This document shows, piece by piece, positions 1 to 6,798 of a stretch of 11,923 nt of DNA (positions within the stretch are counted from its first letter, which is position 1; each line of letters opens with the position of its first letter). This stretch comes from CAYRIF01 sp964424205 (GTDB lineage: Bacteria; Bacteroidota; Bacteroidia; Cytophagales; Cyclobacteriaceae): the NCBI GenBank assembly GCA_964424205.1, contig CAYRIF010000099.1, positions 1 through 11,923 on the forward strand. The letters run 5' to 3'. The position numbers and the translations under genes are program-made. The notes under the pieces were generated by a model. That model saw only the letters and a program-made list of their open reading frames with translations, was not told the origin of the DNA and did no database searches.

Positions 1-105
1 AACTTCCACTTATATGAATCTTATATTCCTTATATGGTAAAAAAGAGAAGAGAAATTAGAAGTAAGACTTGAAGAGGTAAGACATAGGACTGTAGGAAAT
101 TAGAG
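1..105. other. Upstream region of cinA, no clear gene
   Basis: AT-rich leader with no convincing coding content and no clear Bacteroidota promoter. The only pattern seen is CTTATAT three times, at 9-15, 20-26 and 29-35, spaced 11 and 9 bases apart start to start. That could be chance in AT-rich DNA. Purine-rich sequence follows to the first possible ATG at 106. Confidence 0.35.
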
Positions 106-138
106 ATGGGAATAAATAAAGATAAAAGACAAAAACAC

Positions 139-1404
139 ATGAAAGAAATATTTGCTGAGATTATTACCATTGGAGATGAAATTCTCTACGGACAAATTGT
201 GGACACCAATTCGCAATGGATGAGTGCCAAACTAGATGAAATAGGAGTGAAAATCGTCAGAAAAACAACCATTGGCGATAGCAAGCAAGAATTACTGAAT
301 GCATTTTCCGAGGCTGAAAACAGAGCGGCTATTGTATTAATCACTGGTGGGTTAGGACCAACCAATGATGATATCACTAAATACTGTCTTGCAGAATACT
401 TTGATTCTACAATTTCTATGAATCAAACCGCTTTAATCGAGTTAGAGGCGTTATTTGAAAAGCATGGCTTTACCATGACCGACACCAACAGAAGACAAGC
501 CGAATTGCCTGATAAATGCACCATGATTAGTAATAAAAATGGAACAGCCCCCGCCATGTGGTTTGAAAGAAATAACAAAGTCTTTGTCTCCATGCCCGGC
601 GTACCCCACGAAATGAAAGCCATCATGCAATCCTCAGTTTTACCCAAACTTCAAAGGTTCTTTGCGACACATAGCATTGTACATAGGATGATTAAAACTG
701 CGGGGATTGGAGAGTCTTGGTTGTCAGATATCATCAAAGACTGGGAAGAGAACTTACCAACTCATATCAAATTAGCATACCTACCAAGTCTTATGCAGGT
801 AAAGCTAAGGTTAACCGCCATTGGCGATGACAAATTGTTTTTAAATAATGAAATTGAAACACAAATATCCAGGCTCATTCCATTGATAGAAAAGCATATT
901 TATGGCTATGACAAGGATACTTTGGAAACCGTTATCGGTAAAATATTAGTTGCAAAGGGATTGACCATTTCCACTGCTGAAAGTTGCACTGGCGGCCATG
1001 TCGCACATATCCTAACAACTGTTCCTGGGAGCTCTAAATATTTTCAAGGCGGAATTATTCCCTACCATAACTATCAGAAAATCAACTTATTAGATGTAGA
1101 TTCTAAAACCATAGAACAGCATGGAGCGGTGAGCGAAGAAACGGTGATTGAGATGGCTAATGGCGTCAGAAAAAAGTTTGGAACAGACATTGGAATTGCA
1201 AGCAGCGGCATCATGGGTCCCGATGGCGGTACTGAAGAGAAACCGGTGGGTACTATTTGGATTGCTTATGCTGATGGACAAAAAACCGTTGCCAAAAAAT
1301 TAACCTATGGCAACCAGAGATTAGTCAATATCAAGCGCTCTACCGTAGGAATCTTATACTTAATTTGGAAAAATTTAGTACATATCAATGAAGAAGATGT
1401 TTGA
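139..1404 (+). CDS. cinA: CinA: competence/damage-inducible protein with nicotinamide-nucleotide amidase domain
   Basis: Two-domain CinA. Residue numbers here count from the ATG at 139. The N-terminal molybdopterin-binding-like (MoCF) domain starts at once with AEIITIGDEILYGQ and carries the GGLGPTNDD signature near residues 70-78. The C-terminal PncC-type domain carries AESCTGG near 280-286 (the serine near 282 is the expected active-site nucleophile) and a late SSGIMGPDGGT motif near 356-366. In this family the C-terminal domain deamidates nicotinamide mononucleotide to nicotinate mononucleotide in pyridine-nucleotide salvage, and the N-terminal domain is linked to ADP-ribose pyrophosphatase activity. 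About 421 aa is normal for the full-length family. An in-frame ATG at 106 would add 11 lysine-rich residues; I prefer 139 because family members begin just before the AEIITIGDE strand. The gene ends 129 bases before the E2 gene on the same strand. The role in competence is inherited from the family name and is not shown here. Confidence 0.95.
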   Translation: MKEIFAEIITIGDEILYGQIVDTNSQWMSAKLDEIGVKIVRKTTIGDSKQELLNAFSEAENRAAIVLITGGLGPTNDDITKYCLAEYFDSTISMNQTALIELEALFEKHGFTMTDTNRRQAELPDKCTMISNKNGTAPAMWFERNNKVFVSMPGVPHEMKAIMQSSVLPKLQRFFATHSIVHRMIKTAGIGESWLSDIIKDWEENLPTHIKLAYLPSLMQVKLRLTAIGDDKLFLNNEIETQISRLIPLIEKHIYGYDKDTLETVIGKILVAKGLTISTAESCTGGHVAHILTTVPGSSKYFQGGIIPYHNYQKINLLDVDSKTIEQHGAVSEETVIEMANGVRKKFGTDIGIASSGIMGPDGGTEEKPVGTIWIAYADGQKTVAKKLTYGNQRLVNIKRSTVGILYLIWKNLVHINEEDV

Positions 1405-1410
1405 AAAGAC

Positions 1411-1418
1411 TAAATTTG
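1411..1418 (+). promoter_or_regulatory. Bacteroidota -7 promoter element (TAAATTTG) before the E2 gene
   Basis: TAAATTTG, seven bases past the cinA stop codon, fits the TAnnTTTG -7 consensus of Bacteroidota sigma-70 promoters. A good TTG -33 element at the usual 19-20 bp is not visible, so the match is partial. If used, it gives the E2 gene its own transcript with a leader of roughly 110 nt containing the 1506-1519 palindrome. Confidence 0.45.
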
Positions 1419-1505
1419 CACCTAAAATACCTGAGTACTCTGATTCAATTCAGGGCTTAAACAATTAAAGAAACAATTTTTTTGATGCAGTATCAAAAAA
1501 TTAGA

Positions 1506-1519
1506 ACCCACTGGTGGGT
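1506..1519. promoter_or_regulatory. Perfect 6-bp inverted repeat 15 bases before the E2 start
   Basis: ACCCAC-TG-GTGGGT is a GC-rich island in an AT-rich leader, ending 14 bases before the E2 ATG at 1534. The two-base spacer is tight for an RNA loop, so a DNA-binding site or a slightly opened hairpin near the ribosome-binding region are both possible. No T-tract follows, so it does not look like an intrinsic terminator for cinA. Confidence 0.35.
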
Positions 1520-1533
1520 AAAATATTATTAAA

Positions 1534-2823
1534 ATGGCGCTGATAGAAATGATTATGCCTAAAATGGGCGAAAGTATCATGGAAGGTACGGTTTTAACGT
1601 GGCTCAAAAAGGTAGGCGATGAAATAGAAGAAGATGAGTCTGTGCTGGAAGTAGCAACAGATAAAGTAGATACTGAGATTCCTTCAACCCATGCTGGCGT
1701 TTTAAAAGAAATATTGGCACAAGAAGGTGATGTAATTGAGGTTGGGAAACCAATCGCGATTATCAGTACAGCAGGTGATGACGTAGTTGTAACGGAAACT
1801 TCCAAGCCTGAAACTAGCAGCATAGAAGAGGCGGAAGTTGTGGAAGCCCTACCTAAAAGCAAAATAGTAGCCACAAAATTAGCAGTACCAACTTCAGGCA
1901 GGTTTTACTCTCCTCTCGTACTTAACATTGCAAAAAAAGAAAGTATTCCAATGCACGAGTTAGAGACTATTTTAGGCACTGGCAAAAAAGGAAGGGTAAC
2001 AAAGAAAGATATTTTGTCTTATGTTTCTGAAAGAGGCAATGGCACATTCATAGCGCAGCCCGCTACAAGCAATGGCAAAAGCATGCCAGCAAAAGTAAAT
2101 GTTTCTGTCAGTGCGGGGGATGAAATTATTCAGATGGATAGAATGCGGAAGATGATTGCCGAACGCATGGTAGATTCAAAACGCATCTCTCCGCATGTCA
2201 CCTCATTTGTAGAAGCAGATGTTACTAATATTGTTCAATGGAGAAACAAAGTAAAAGACCAATTCTTCCGGAATCAAGGTGAAAAACTAACCTTCACTCC
2301 TATCCTGATGGAAGCAATCATCAAAGCTATCAAGGACTTTCCAATGATAAATATTTCTCTTGACGGAGATAACATCATAAAGAAAAAAGCCATCAATGTA
2401 GGCATGGCAGTTGCATTACCAACAGGAAATCTTATTGTACCAGTCATCAAAAATGCTGATCAGTATAATTTAGCTGGTTTGACGAAGCAAGTAAACGACT
2501 TGGCAAAAAGGGCAAGAGAAAACAACTTAAAACCAGATGATCTTTCAGGAGGTACTTATACCATTTCTAATGTCGGTTCATTTGGTAATGTTATGGGCAC
2601 ACCAATCATTGTACAACCGCAAGTAGCCATTTTGGCATTGGGAGCCATCATCAAGAAACCTGCAGTGATAGAAACACCACACGGTGATGCCATCGCCATC
2701 AGACATAAAATGTTCTTATCACATTCCTACGACCACAGGGTGGTAGATGGTGCCCTCGGCGGCATGTTTGTGCGTAGGGTTGCTGACTATCTTGAGTCAT
2801 TTGATGTGGAGCAGGTGGTTTAA
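1534..2823 (+). CDS. 2-oxo-acid dehydrogenase E2 component (dihydrolipoamide acyltransferase)
   Basis: The E2 core of a 2-oxo-acid dehydrogenase complex. It moves an acyl group from lipoyl-lysine to CoA in the cytoplasm. Order of domains: one lipoyl domain (about 1-80) with the lipoylated lysine in ATDKVD at Lys44; an acidic linker; a peripheral-subunit-binding domain (about 122-165, FYSPLVLNIAKKE to KKGRVTKKDIL); a second linker; and the catalytic domain (about 195-429) ending with YDHRVVDGALGG, whose His401 and Asp405 form the HxxxDG active site. All key residues are present and 429 aa is a normal length for a one-lipoyl E2. The substrate (pyruvate, 2-oxoglutarate or branched-chain keto acid) cannot be read from this; the single lipoyl domain and absence of adjacent E1 genes leave it open, with a branched-chain type plausible. 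The last 98 bases before the final stop base are duplicated at 6687-6784. Confidence 0.95.
   Translation: MALIEMIMPKMGESIMEGTVLTWLKKVGDEIEEDESVLEVATDKVDTEIPSTHAGVLKEILAQEGDVIEVGKPIAIISTAGDDVVVTETSKPETSSIEEAEVVEALPKSKIVATKLAVPTSGRFYSPLVLNIAKKESIPMHELETILGTGKKGRVTKKDILSYVSERGNGTFIAQPATSNGKSMPAKVNVSVSAGDEIIQMDRMRKMIAERMVDSKRISPHVTSFVEADVTNIVQWRNKVKDQFFRNQGEKLTFTPILMEAIIKAIKDFPMINISLDGDNIIKKKAINVGMAVALPTGNLIVPVIKNADQYNLAGLTKQVNDLAKRARENNLKPDDLSGGTYTISNVGSFGNVMGTPIIVQPQVAILALGAIIKKPAVIETPHGDAIAIRHKMFLSHSYDHRVVDGALGGMFVRRVADYLESFDVEQVV
2725..2822 (+). repeat. Left copy of 98-bp direct repeat (3' end of the E2 gene)
   Basis: Identical base for base to 6687-6784 (offset 3962). It begins at the TCC codon of Ser398 just before the catalytic YDHRVVDG motif and ends at the second base of the stop codon (TAA here, TAG in the other copy). 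Identity breaks sharply on both sides: just to the left is the T of CAT here against the C of CAC in the other copy, and the sequence past the stop is unrelated. Confidence 0.97.
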
Positions 2824-2848
2824 TTCTATATCTAATCAACTCGAACCA

Positions 2849-5227
2849 TTAGTTAGCCCTATTCCGTTCATCATCATTTCCAAAGCCCCTGTTTTTTACA
2901 GCTATCTTCTTGTTTCCAACATTATATACAATTGAAAATCGCACATGCCTGCTGCTATAGTTTTGTCCGTATACTGTTTTCACACCATTTATTTCAGATT
3001 CTAGCTTACTTAAACTTGCTGTGTCAAAAATATCATTAAATAATACAGAAAATTGCAGATTATTATTTAAGAAACTTTGCCGTAATCCTACATTAAAACT
3101 ATACGTTTCTCCTATATTAAATAACAGTGTTTTATGTGCTGCTGTGTACCAAAAATCTGCTTGTACCTTTGTGTTTTTACTTAATACAAAAGTATTGTCT
3201 GTAGAAAAATAGAATTGCAGACCATTTTGAGCCGTTGCATTCAAATCACTATCGAGTTTCGTTTTTTGTCCAGATAAGGAGATGTAATTCTGACTTCTCC
3301 ACCATGGTACGCTGTTGAAACTATAAGTCTCACTGATTCTCCAATAAGTACCTGTATAATAATTTCTCCTAATAATTGCCTGAACATCATTTTCAGGCTC
3401 TGCTGAAAAAAGCGTGCCAAAACCATTCGCAGTTTTACTAAAATAGAAACTAGTAATTAGTATTCCTTTATAATTATGTGCTAGTGTAAAGCGGTCTGTG
3501 AAAGAGGGTTGTATAAATGGATTTCCTTCAGAATAGACGTTGCTATTAACATAACTTCTAAATGGGTTTAAATCCCTAAAAATGGGACGATTAATACCTC
3601 TGCCATAATTAAAGGAAAAATTATGTTCCTCATTTGTTTTGTAAGTAGTGTAAAATGTTGGAAATAATTTTGTGTAGTTATTTGAATTGGTTTGGTTTAG
3701 CGTTTTAGAAAACCCCTTGGTTTCGGTGCTCTCCATTCGCAGTCCAGCTTGAAAATTCCAATTATCATTTAGCTTTTTTGAGCCGTTTACATAAATTGCT
3801 TGTACGTTTTCCTCATATTTAAATTCATTCGAAAGATTAGTATCAAATATTGGAGTTCCAAGAATAGTATTAAAATTTTGCAAATCATTAATGGTTGTAA
3901 TAAAGCTAATTTTAGCTCCGTAAGATAGGTTTATAAATTTCGTTGGGTGTTCTACATCAACTTTTATACTATAATTATCAATGTCCTGTTTAGAAAAATT
4001 TTGAGCAGCTTGATTGATTCCTTTGAAGTCATTGGAAGGAGAAAATGCATTTACAATATAATTATTTTCAAAGTTATTATTGTAATCAAAATAATCAAAA
4101 TCAACAGATATTTTCTTCCCTATGGTATCCAATTTAGCAATAAAGTGAGCATTGAATAAATGACTATTTACGCTATCACTTCTTACTGAATTATTAATTA
4201 ATAAGGAGTCTAAACTATTAGCATCATCAAAAAATTGAGTTGTCCCTTTCCCTTTTGAATCAGGATGATTAAAGTTTCCTAAATATTGCCCGCCAATAGT
4301 TACATGATCAGAAATATCATAATCTAATGAGAAACGACTCGCAAAATTGCGCTTTTCGTCTTTCGATTCTGTATCTACTTTCCACACACTTGTCGAAAAA
4401 AAGGCATCACTTCTTTCTTGGCTTCTTATATGTCCCTTGCTCCCATTCACCGAAAACATCAGTCGAATTTTATTTTTATTATATGAAAAATTATTTCTTA
4501 CTGTTACATAACCATAGGCACTTTGATTGTAAGCAAGCGTAGTTGCATTCTTCCATGAATTTTTCCGTCCCTTCTTATATATGATATTAATTAGACCACC
4601 ATTACCCGCTGCTTCATATTTTGCAGGTGGATTAGTTATAATTTCAATTTTCTGAATATCATCTGCAGCAATAGAATTTAAAAAATTCACTAAATCCTCA
4701 CCTGACAATTGTAGTAAGCGACCATCAATCATAATACGAGATGCTTCACCACCTATCATACTAATTGTATTATTTTGAATTCTAATCCCTGGAGCGACCC
4801 GTAATGCATCCAAGGCATCACCCCCACTGGCTGCAATGCTATTTTCAACATTAAATACTAATCGATCTGTCTTTTGCTCAATAAGCATTTTTTGTGAGGT
4901 TACTACAACACTTTCAAGGCTCTTCACGTCCTCCATTAAATGGACAATCCGTAAATCAGTATCTTTTTCGAGTAGCAACTCTTTCTTCCAATTTGTATAG
5001 CCCAAAAAACTAACTGTAATATTGTATATTCCTTTTTTTGTTTCAATATTAAAAGAACCATCTTCGTTTGTAACTGTACCTGTAACCATTTCATCATTTT
5101 CATTAGAGAGTATAACATTTGCAAATGGTACTGGCCCAGTATTACTTATTATAGTTCCTTTTAATTGAACTTGAGACACTCCAAAAAATGGCAATAAAAG
5201 GAAAGTTAATACAATATATTTTTTCAT
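2849..5227 (-). CDS. Outer-membrane beta-barrel receptor-like protein (TonB-receptor/OMP_b-brl_3 type)
   Basis: A 792-aa surface protein with an N-terminal signal peptide (MKKYIVLTFLLLPFFGVSQ, cleavage likely near residue 19). Then a carboxypeptidase-regulatory-like Ig-fold domain (about 22-105, with GTVTNEDGSFNIET and VSFLGYTNW), a plug-like domain (about 115-220, with SIAASGGDALDALRVAPGI and ITNPPAKYEAAGNGGLINI), and a long region of alternating aromatic/polar strands to the C terminus, typical of a beta-barrel. These features fit the Bacteroidota outer-membrane beta-barrel family related to TonB-dependent receptors. No clear TonB box was found and the ligand is unknown. There is no SusD partner beside it. 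The AraC-type gene lies 155 bases upstream on the same strand and is the natural candidate regulator. The gene ends 25 bases from the E2 stop, tail to tail, and lies inside the direct-repeat-bounded cassette. Confidence 0.88.
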   Translation of the reverse strand: MKKYIVLTFLLLPFFGVSQVQLKGTIISNTGPVPFANVILSNENDEMVTGTVTNEDGSFNIETKKGIYNITVSFLGYTNWKKELLLEKDTDLRIVHLMEDVKSLESVVVTSQKMLIEQKTDRLVFNVENSIAASGGDALDALRVAPGIRIQNNTISMIGGEASRIMIDGRLLQLSGEDLVNFLNSIAADDIQKIEIITNPPAKYEAAGNGGLINIIYKKGRKNSWKNATTLAYNQSAYGYVTVRNNFSYNKNKIRLMFSVNGSKGHIRSQERSDAFFSTSVWKVDTESKDEKRNFASRFSLDYDISDHVTIGGQYLGNFNHPDSKGKGTTQFFDDANSLDSLLINNSVRSDSVNSHLFNAHFIAKLDTIGKKISVDFDYFDYNNNFENNYIVNAFSPSNDFKGINQAAQNFSKQDIDNYSIKVDVEHPTKFINLSYGAKISFITTINDLQNFNTILGTPIFDTNLSNEFKYEENVQAIYVNGSKKLNDNWNFQAGLRMESTETKGFSKTLNQTNSNNYTKLFPTFYTTYKTNEEHNFSFNYGRGINRPIFRDLNPFRSYVNSNVYSEGNPFIQPSFTDRFTLAHNYKGILITSFYFSKTANGFGTLFSAEPENDVQAIIRRNYYTGTYWRISETYSFNSVPWWRSQNYISLSGQKTKLDSDLNATAQNGLQFYFSTDNTFVLSKNTKVQADFWYTAAHKTLLFNIGETYSFNVGLRQSFLNNNLQFSVLFNDIFDTASLSKLESEINGVKTVYGQNYSSRHVRFSIVYNVGNKKIAVKNRGFGNDDERNRAN

Positions 5228-5302
5228 TTCGTTTAAACTTTATATAGTTAATAATTAATTTGAAACAAAAATGATATGAAAATCTATGTTTGGCGTACAA
5301 CT
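5228..5302 (-). promoter_or_regulatory. Probable promoter/leader region of the receptor-like gene
   Basis: This AT-rich stretch lies between the terminator-like hairpin and the receptor start codon, so it must hold the receptor promoter if the hairpin works. I found no TAnnTTTG element on the minus strand here. The lack of a consensus -7 box fits a regulated promoter needing an activator, but that is inference. Confidence 0.3.
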
Positions 5303-5347
5303 AAAAAAAGTAGTACCAATTTTTTCAGGGAAAATTAGTACTACTTT
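5303..5347 (-). terminator. Intrinsic terminator after the AraC-type regulator gene
   Basis: A 17-bp inverted repeat (5307-5323 with 5331-5347) with a 7-base loop. Read on the minus strand it forms a stem whose only non-Watson-Crick pair is a G-U wobble, and it runs straight into seven T residues. On the plus strand the same position would be a C-A mismatch with no T-run after it, so it is polarised for minus-strand RNA. It starts about 35 bases past the regulator's stop codon. It separates the regulator and receptor into two transcripts. The arms also contain TAGTACTA-like palindromes, so a second role as a binding site is not excluded. Confidence 0.75.
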
Positions 5348-5382
5348 CTACACTACCGTACTGTTATGCGAATAAACAGCTA

Positions 5383-6528
5383 TTATGGGTGGTTTTTTCG
5401 GTATTCTGTAGGAGTCATACCAGTATGCTTTTTAAATGCTGAGTTGAAAGGAGATTTTGAGTTATAGCCCACATCATAAATAATTTCAAGAATCGTTAGT
5501 TTGCTATTAGCGGGATTCTTCAATAATTTAATGGCTTTTTTTATACGGTATTCATTTATAAAATCAAAAAAATGTTGACCCAAATGATGGTTAATTAAAA
5601 TAGATAACTCACGAAATGGAATATTCATTTGGTTTGCCAATTTCTGGATCGTTAAAGAAGAATCCAGATAAGGTTCTTTGCTTTCCATATATTCTTGCAA
5701 GTTGCTTATTTGATGTGAAAACTTGGGATTTAAGCTATTGGTCATAGAACCTAATTCGATCCTATTCAGCATGTTTTTTACTAACTGATGTTTTGTATCA
5801 ATTCCACGAAACAGCTCTGGATGATACATACTTTTTAAAACGATCCAAGATAAAAAACCTAACAACAATAGTGTGAGAATAATCCTCATCACATTTAGAA
5901 CTTCAATATCATCGCCAAAAAACACATAAATCTGTTTGAAGGTAGCAAAAACAAAAATCAAGGTAAGAAGTAGTGTTAGCTGGTATAGCCACTTATAATT
6001 GAACGTGCTGTCGTTAGAATAGTTTTCTAGTAATATTCGTTTATACTTCTTAAGTGTTACAAATATGAGCATCAAGTAAAATACCGTGGCTAAACCACCA
6101 TAAATAGAAGAAATTTTGGTTTCAATGTTTGAATGGAAATTTTGTGTAAACATGATTCGCGCTCCTTCATTAACTGCATAAAACCTCGGGGTAAAAATCA
6201 AAATTTCTACTACAAAAGGTATTAAATGTAATAAATGCTTTCGTTCCAGTTTAAAATCCGAATAAACTGCCGAAAGAACGTATAAAAACAGCAATGGGCT
6301 CGACAAAAACATTATTTGATCTCGCAACATGTCTAGAACCAAGGGTAGACTTATATATTGCGCATAGAAAAACACACTAATATGAGTAGCAAATATCACG
6401 AAATAGATTGCCATTAACCTATTACTCGTTTTGTTTTTTGTTTTTACAGTTAATAAAAAAAAGGCAAAAAGCAACGAAATAAAAACCAGAATTAAAGTAA
6501 TAATACCAAGTATAGAAAATTTGTTCAT
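5383..6528 (-). CDS. Membrane-anchored AraC-family transcriptional regulator
   Basis: A 381-aa protein whose first ~232 residues are about seven hydrophobic helices (roughly 5-28, 38-59, 73-90, 99-115, 143-159, 182-204 and 211-231). They are followed by a ~50-residue linker and a C-terminal AraC-type double helix-turn-helix domain (about 288-380, with SLTIQKLANQMNIPFRELS and the second-helix signature DVGYNSKSPFNSAFKKHTGM then TPTEYRK). Such proteins are taken to sense a signal in or across the inner membrane and bind DNA directly from it. The effector is unknown. The gene sits directly upstream of the receptor-like gene on the same strand, inside the same repeat-bounded cassette, which suggests it controls that gene; a hairpin terminator lies between them. 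The ATG at 6528 starts just before the first membrane segment. Confidence 0.9.
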   Translation of the reverse strand: MNKFSILGIITLILVFISLLFAFFLLTVKTKNKTSNRLMAIYFVIFATHISVFFYAQYISLPLVLDMLRDQIMFLSSPLLFLYVLSAVYSDFKLERKHLLHLIPFVVEILIFTPRFYAVNEGARIMFTQNFHSNIETKISSIYGGLATVFYLMLIFVTLKKYKRILLENYSNDSTFNYKWLYQLTLLLTLIFVFATFKQIYVFFGDDIEVLNVMRIILTLLLLGFLSWIVLKSMYHPELFRGIDTKHQLVKNMLNRIELGSMTNSLNPKFSHQISNLQEYMESKEPYLDSSLTIQKLANQMNIPFRELSILINHHLGQHFFDFINEYRIKKAIKLLKNPANSKLTILEIIYDVGYNSKSPFNSAFKKHTGMTPTEYRKNHP

Positions 6529-6677
6529 AATCAGTTATGTGCTACTTATCCGGCTAAAATATATATTTAGTTTTAATTTTCGTGTATGGATTTACTCTTT
6601 TTGTAAAGAATCCAAAAACATGGGTATCCAATTCCAATTATTGTTGCCTTAGCATATCTAATAGAAATTTAAATATT
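6529..6677. other. Spacer between the AraC-type gene and the E2 tail copy
   Basis: About 150 bases with no credible gene. It should hold the minus-strand promoter of the AraC-type gene, but no good TAnnTTTG element is seen. It shows no similarity to the E2 sequence upstream of the duplicated tail, so homology to E2 truly begins at about 6680. Confidence 0.4.
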
Positions 6678-6785
6678 ATGCATCACTCCTACGACCACAG
6701 GGTGGTAGATGGTGCCCTCGGCGGCATGTTTGTGCGTAGGGTTGCTGACTATCTTGAGTCATTTGATGTGGAGCAGGTGGTTTAG
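6678..6785 (+). pseudogene. Headless 3' fragment of the E2 gene
   Basis: The last 33 residues of the E2 acyltransferase repeat here in frame, including the YDHRVVDGALGG active-site motif, and end in TAG instead of TAA. By chance or design an ATG-CAT precedes them, giving a possible 35-residue peptide. Without the lipoyl, subunit-binding and most of the catalytic domain it cannot be an acyltransferase. The codon just before the exact repeat is CAC here and CAT in the intact gene, both His. It lies 13 bases from the DUF2461 stop codon, which is probably where the intact E2 gene ended before the insertion. Confidence 0.85.
6687..6784 (+). repeat. Right copy of 98-bp direct repeat (3' end of the E2 gene)
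   Basis: Exact match to 2725-2822. Flanks differ on both sides (ATGCATCAC before, G then TCAATATAAC after). It forms the right boundary of the receptor/regulator block. Confidence 0.97.
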
Positions 6786-6798
6786 TCAATATAACACT

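Larger units (their letters stand above)
2725..6784. mobile_element. Putative 3.96-kb inserted cassette at the 3' end of the E2 gene
   Basis: Two genes on the minus strand (outer-membrane receptor-like protein and AraC-type regulator) lie between the two 98-bp direct repeats. The layout resembles site-specific islands that enter the 3' end of a gene and restore its reading frame with their own copy of the tail, leaving attL- and attR-like repeats. Seen: the repeat, its placement at a gene end, the intact E2, and the headless tail on the far side. Not seen: any integrase, recombinase, transposase or terminal inverted repeat. A non-autonomous cassette, homologous uptake of foreign DNA, or a local duplication therefore remain possible. 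Recombination between the repeats would delete exactly 3962 bp and place the E2 gene directly against the DUF2461 gene. Confidence 0.45.

Noticed and set aside
9..35. Three CTTATAT repeats
   Set aside because: Short, irregularly spaced and AT-rich; no promoter or operator context that would support a function.
1422..1874. 150-codon frame on the minus strand
   Set aside because: Antisense to the lipoyl-domain region of the E2 gene; serine-rich shadow translation with no family features.
2832..2852. CTAAT...ATTAG inverted repeat between the convergent E2 and receptor genes
   Set aside because: Only five pairs, AT-rich, 11-base loop and no T-run on either strand; not enough for a bidirectional terminator.
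2725..6784. Insertion sequence or composite transposon explanation for the repeat-bounded block
   Set aside because: No transposase, no terminal inverted repeats, and a 98-bp repeat is far longer than a transposition target-site duplication.
6582..6785. 67-codon frame ending in the E2 tail, as if a fusion protein
   Set aside because: The first 30 or so codons have no similarity to E2 or anything recognised; the simplest view is chance open frame running into the duplicated tail.
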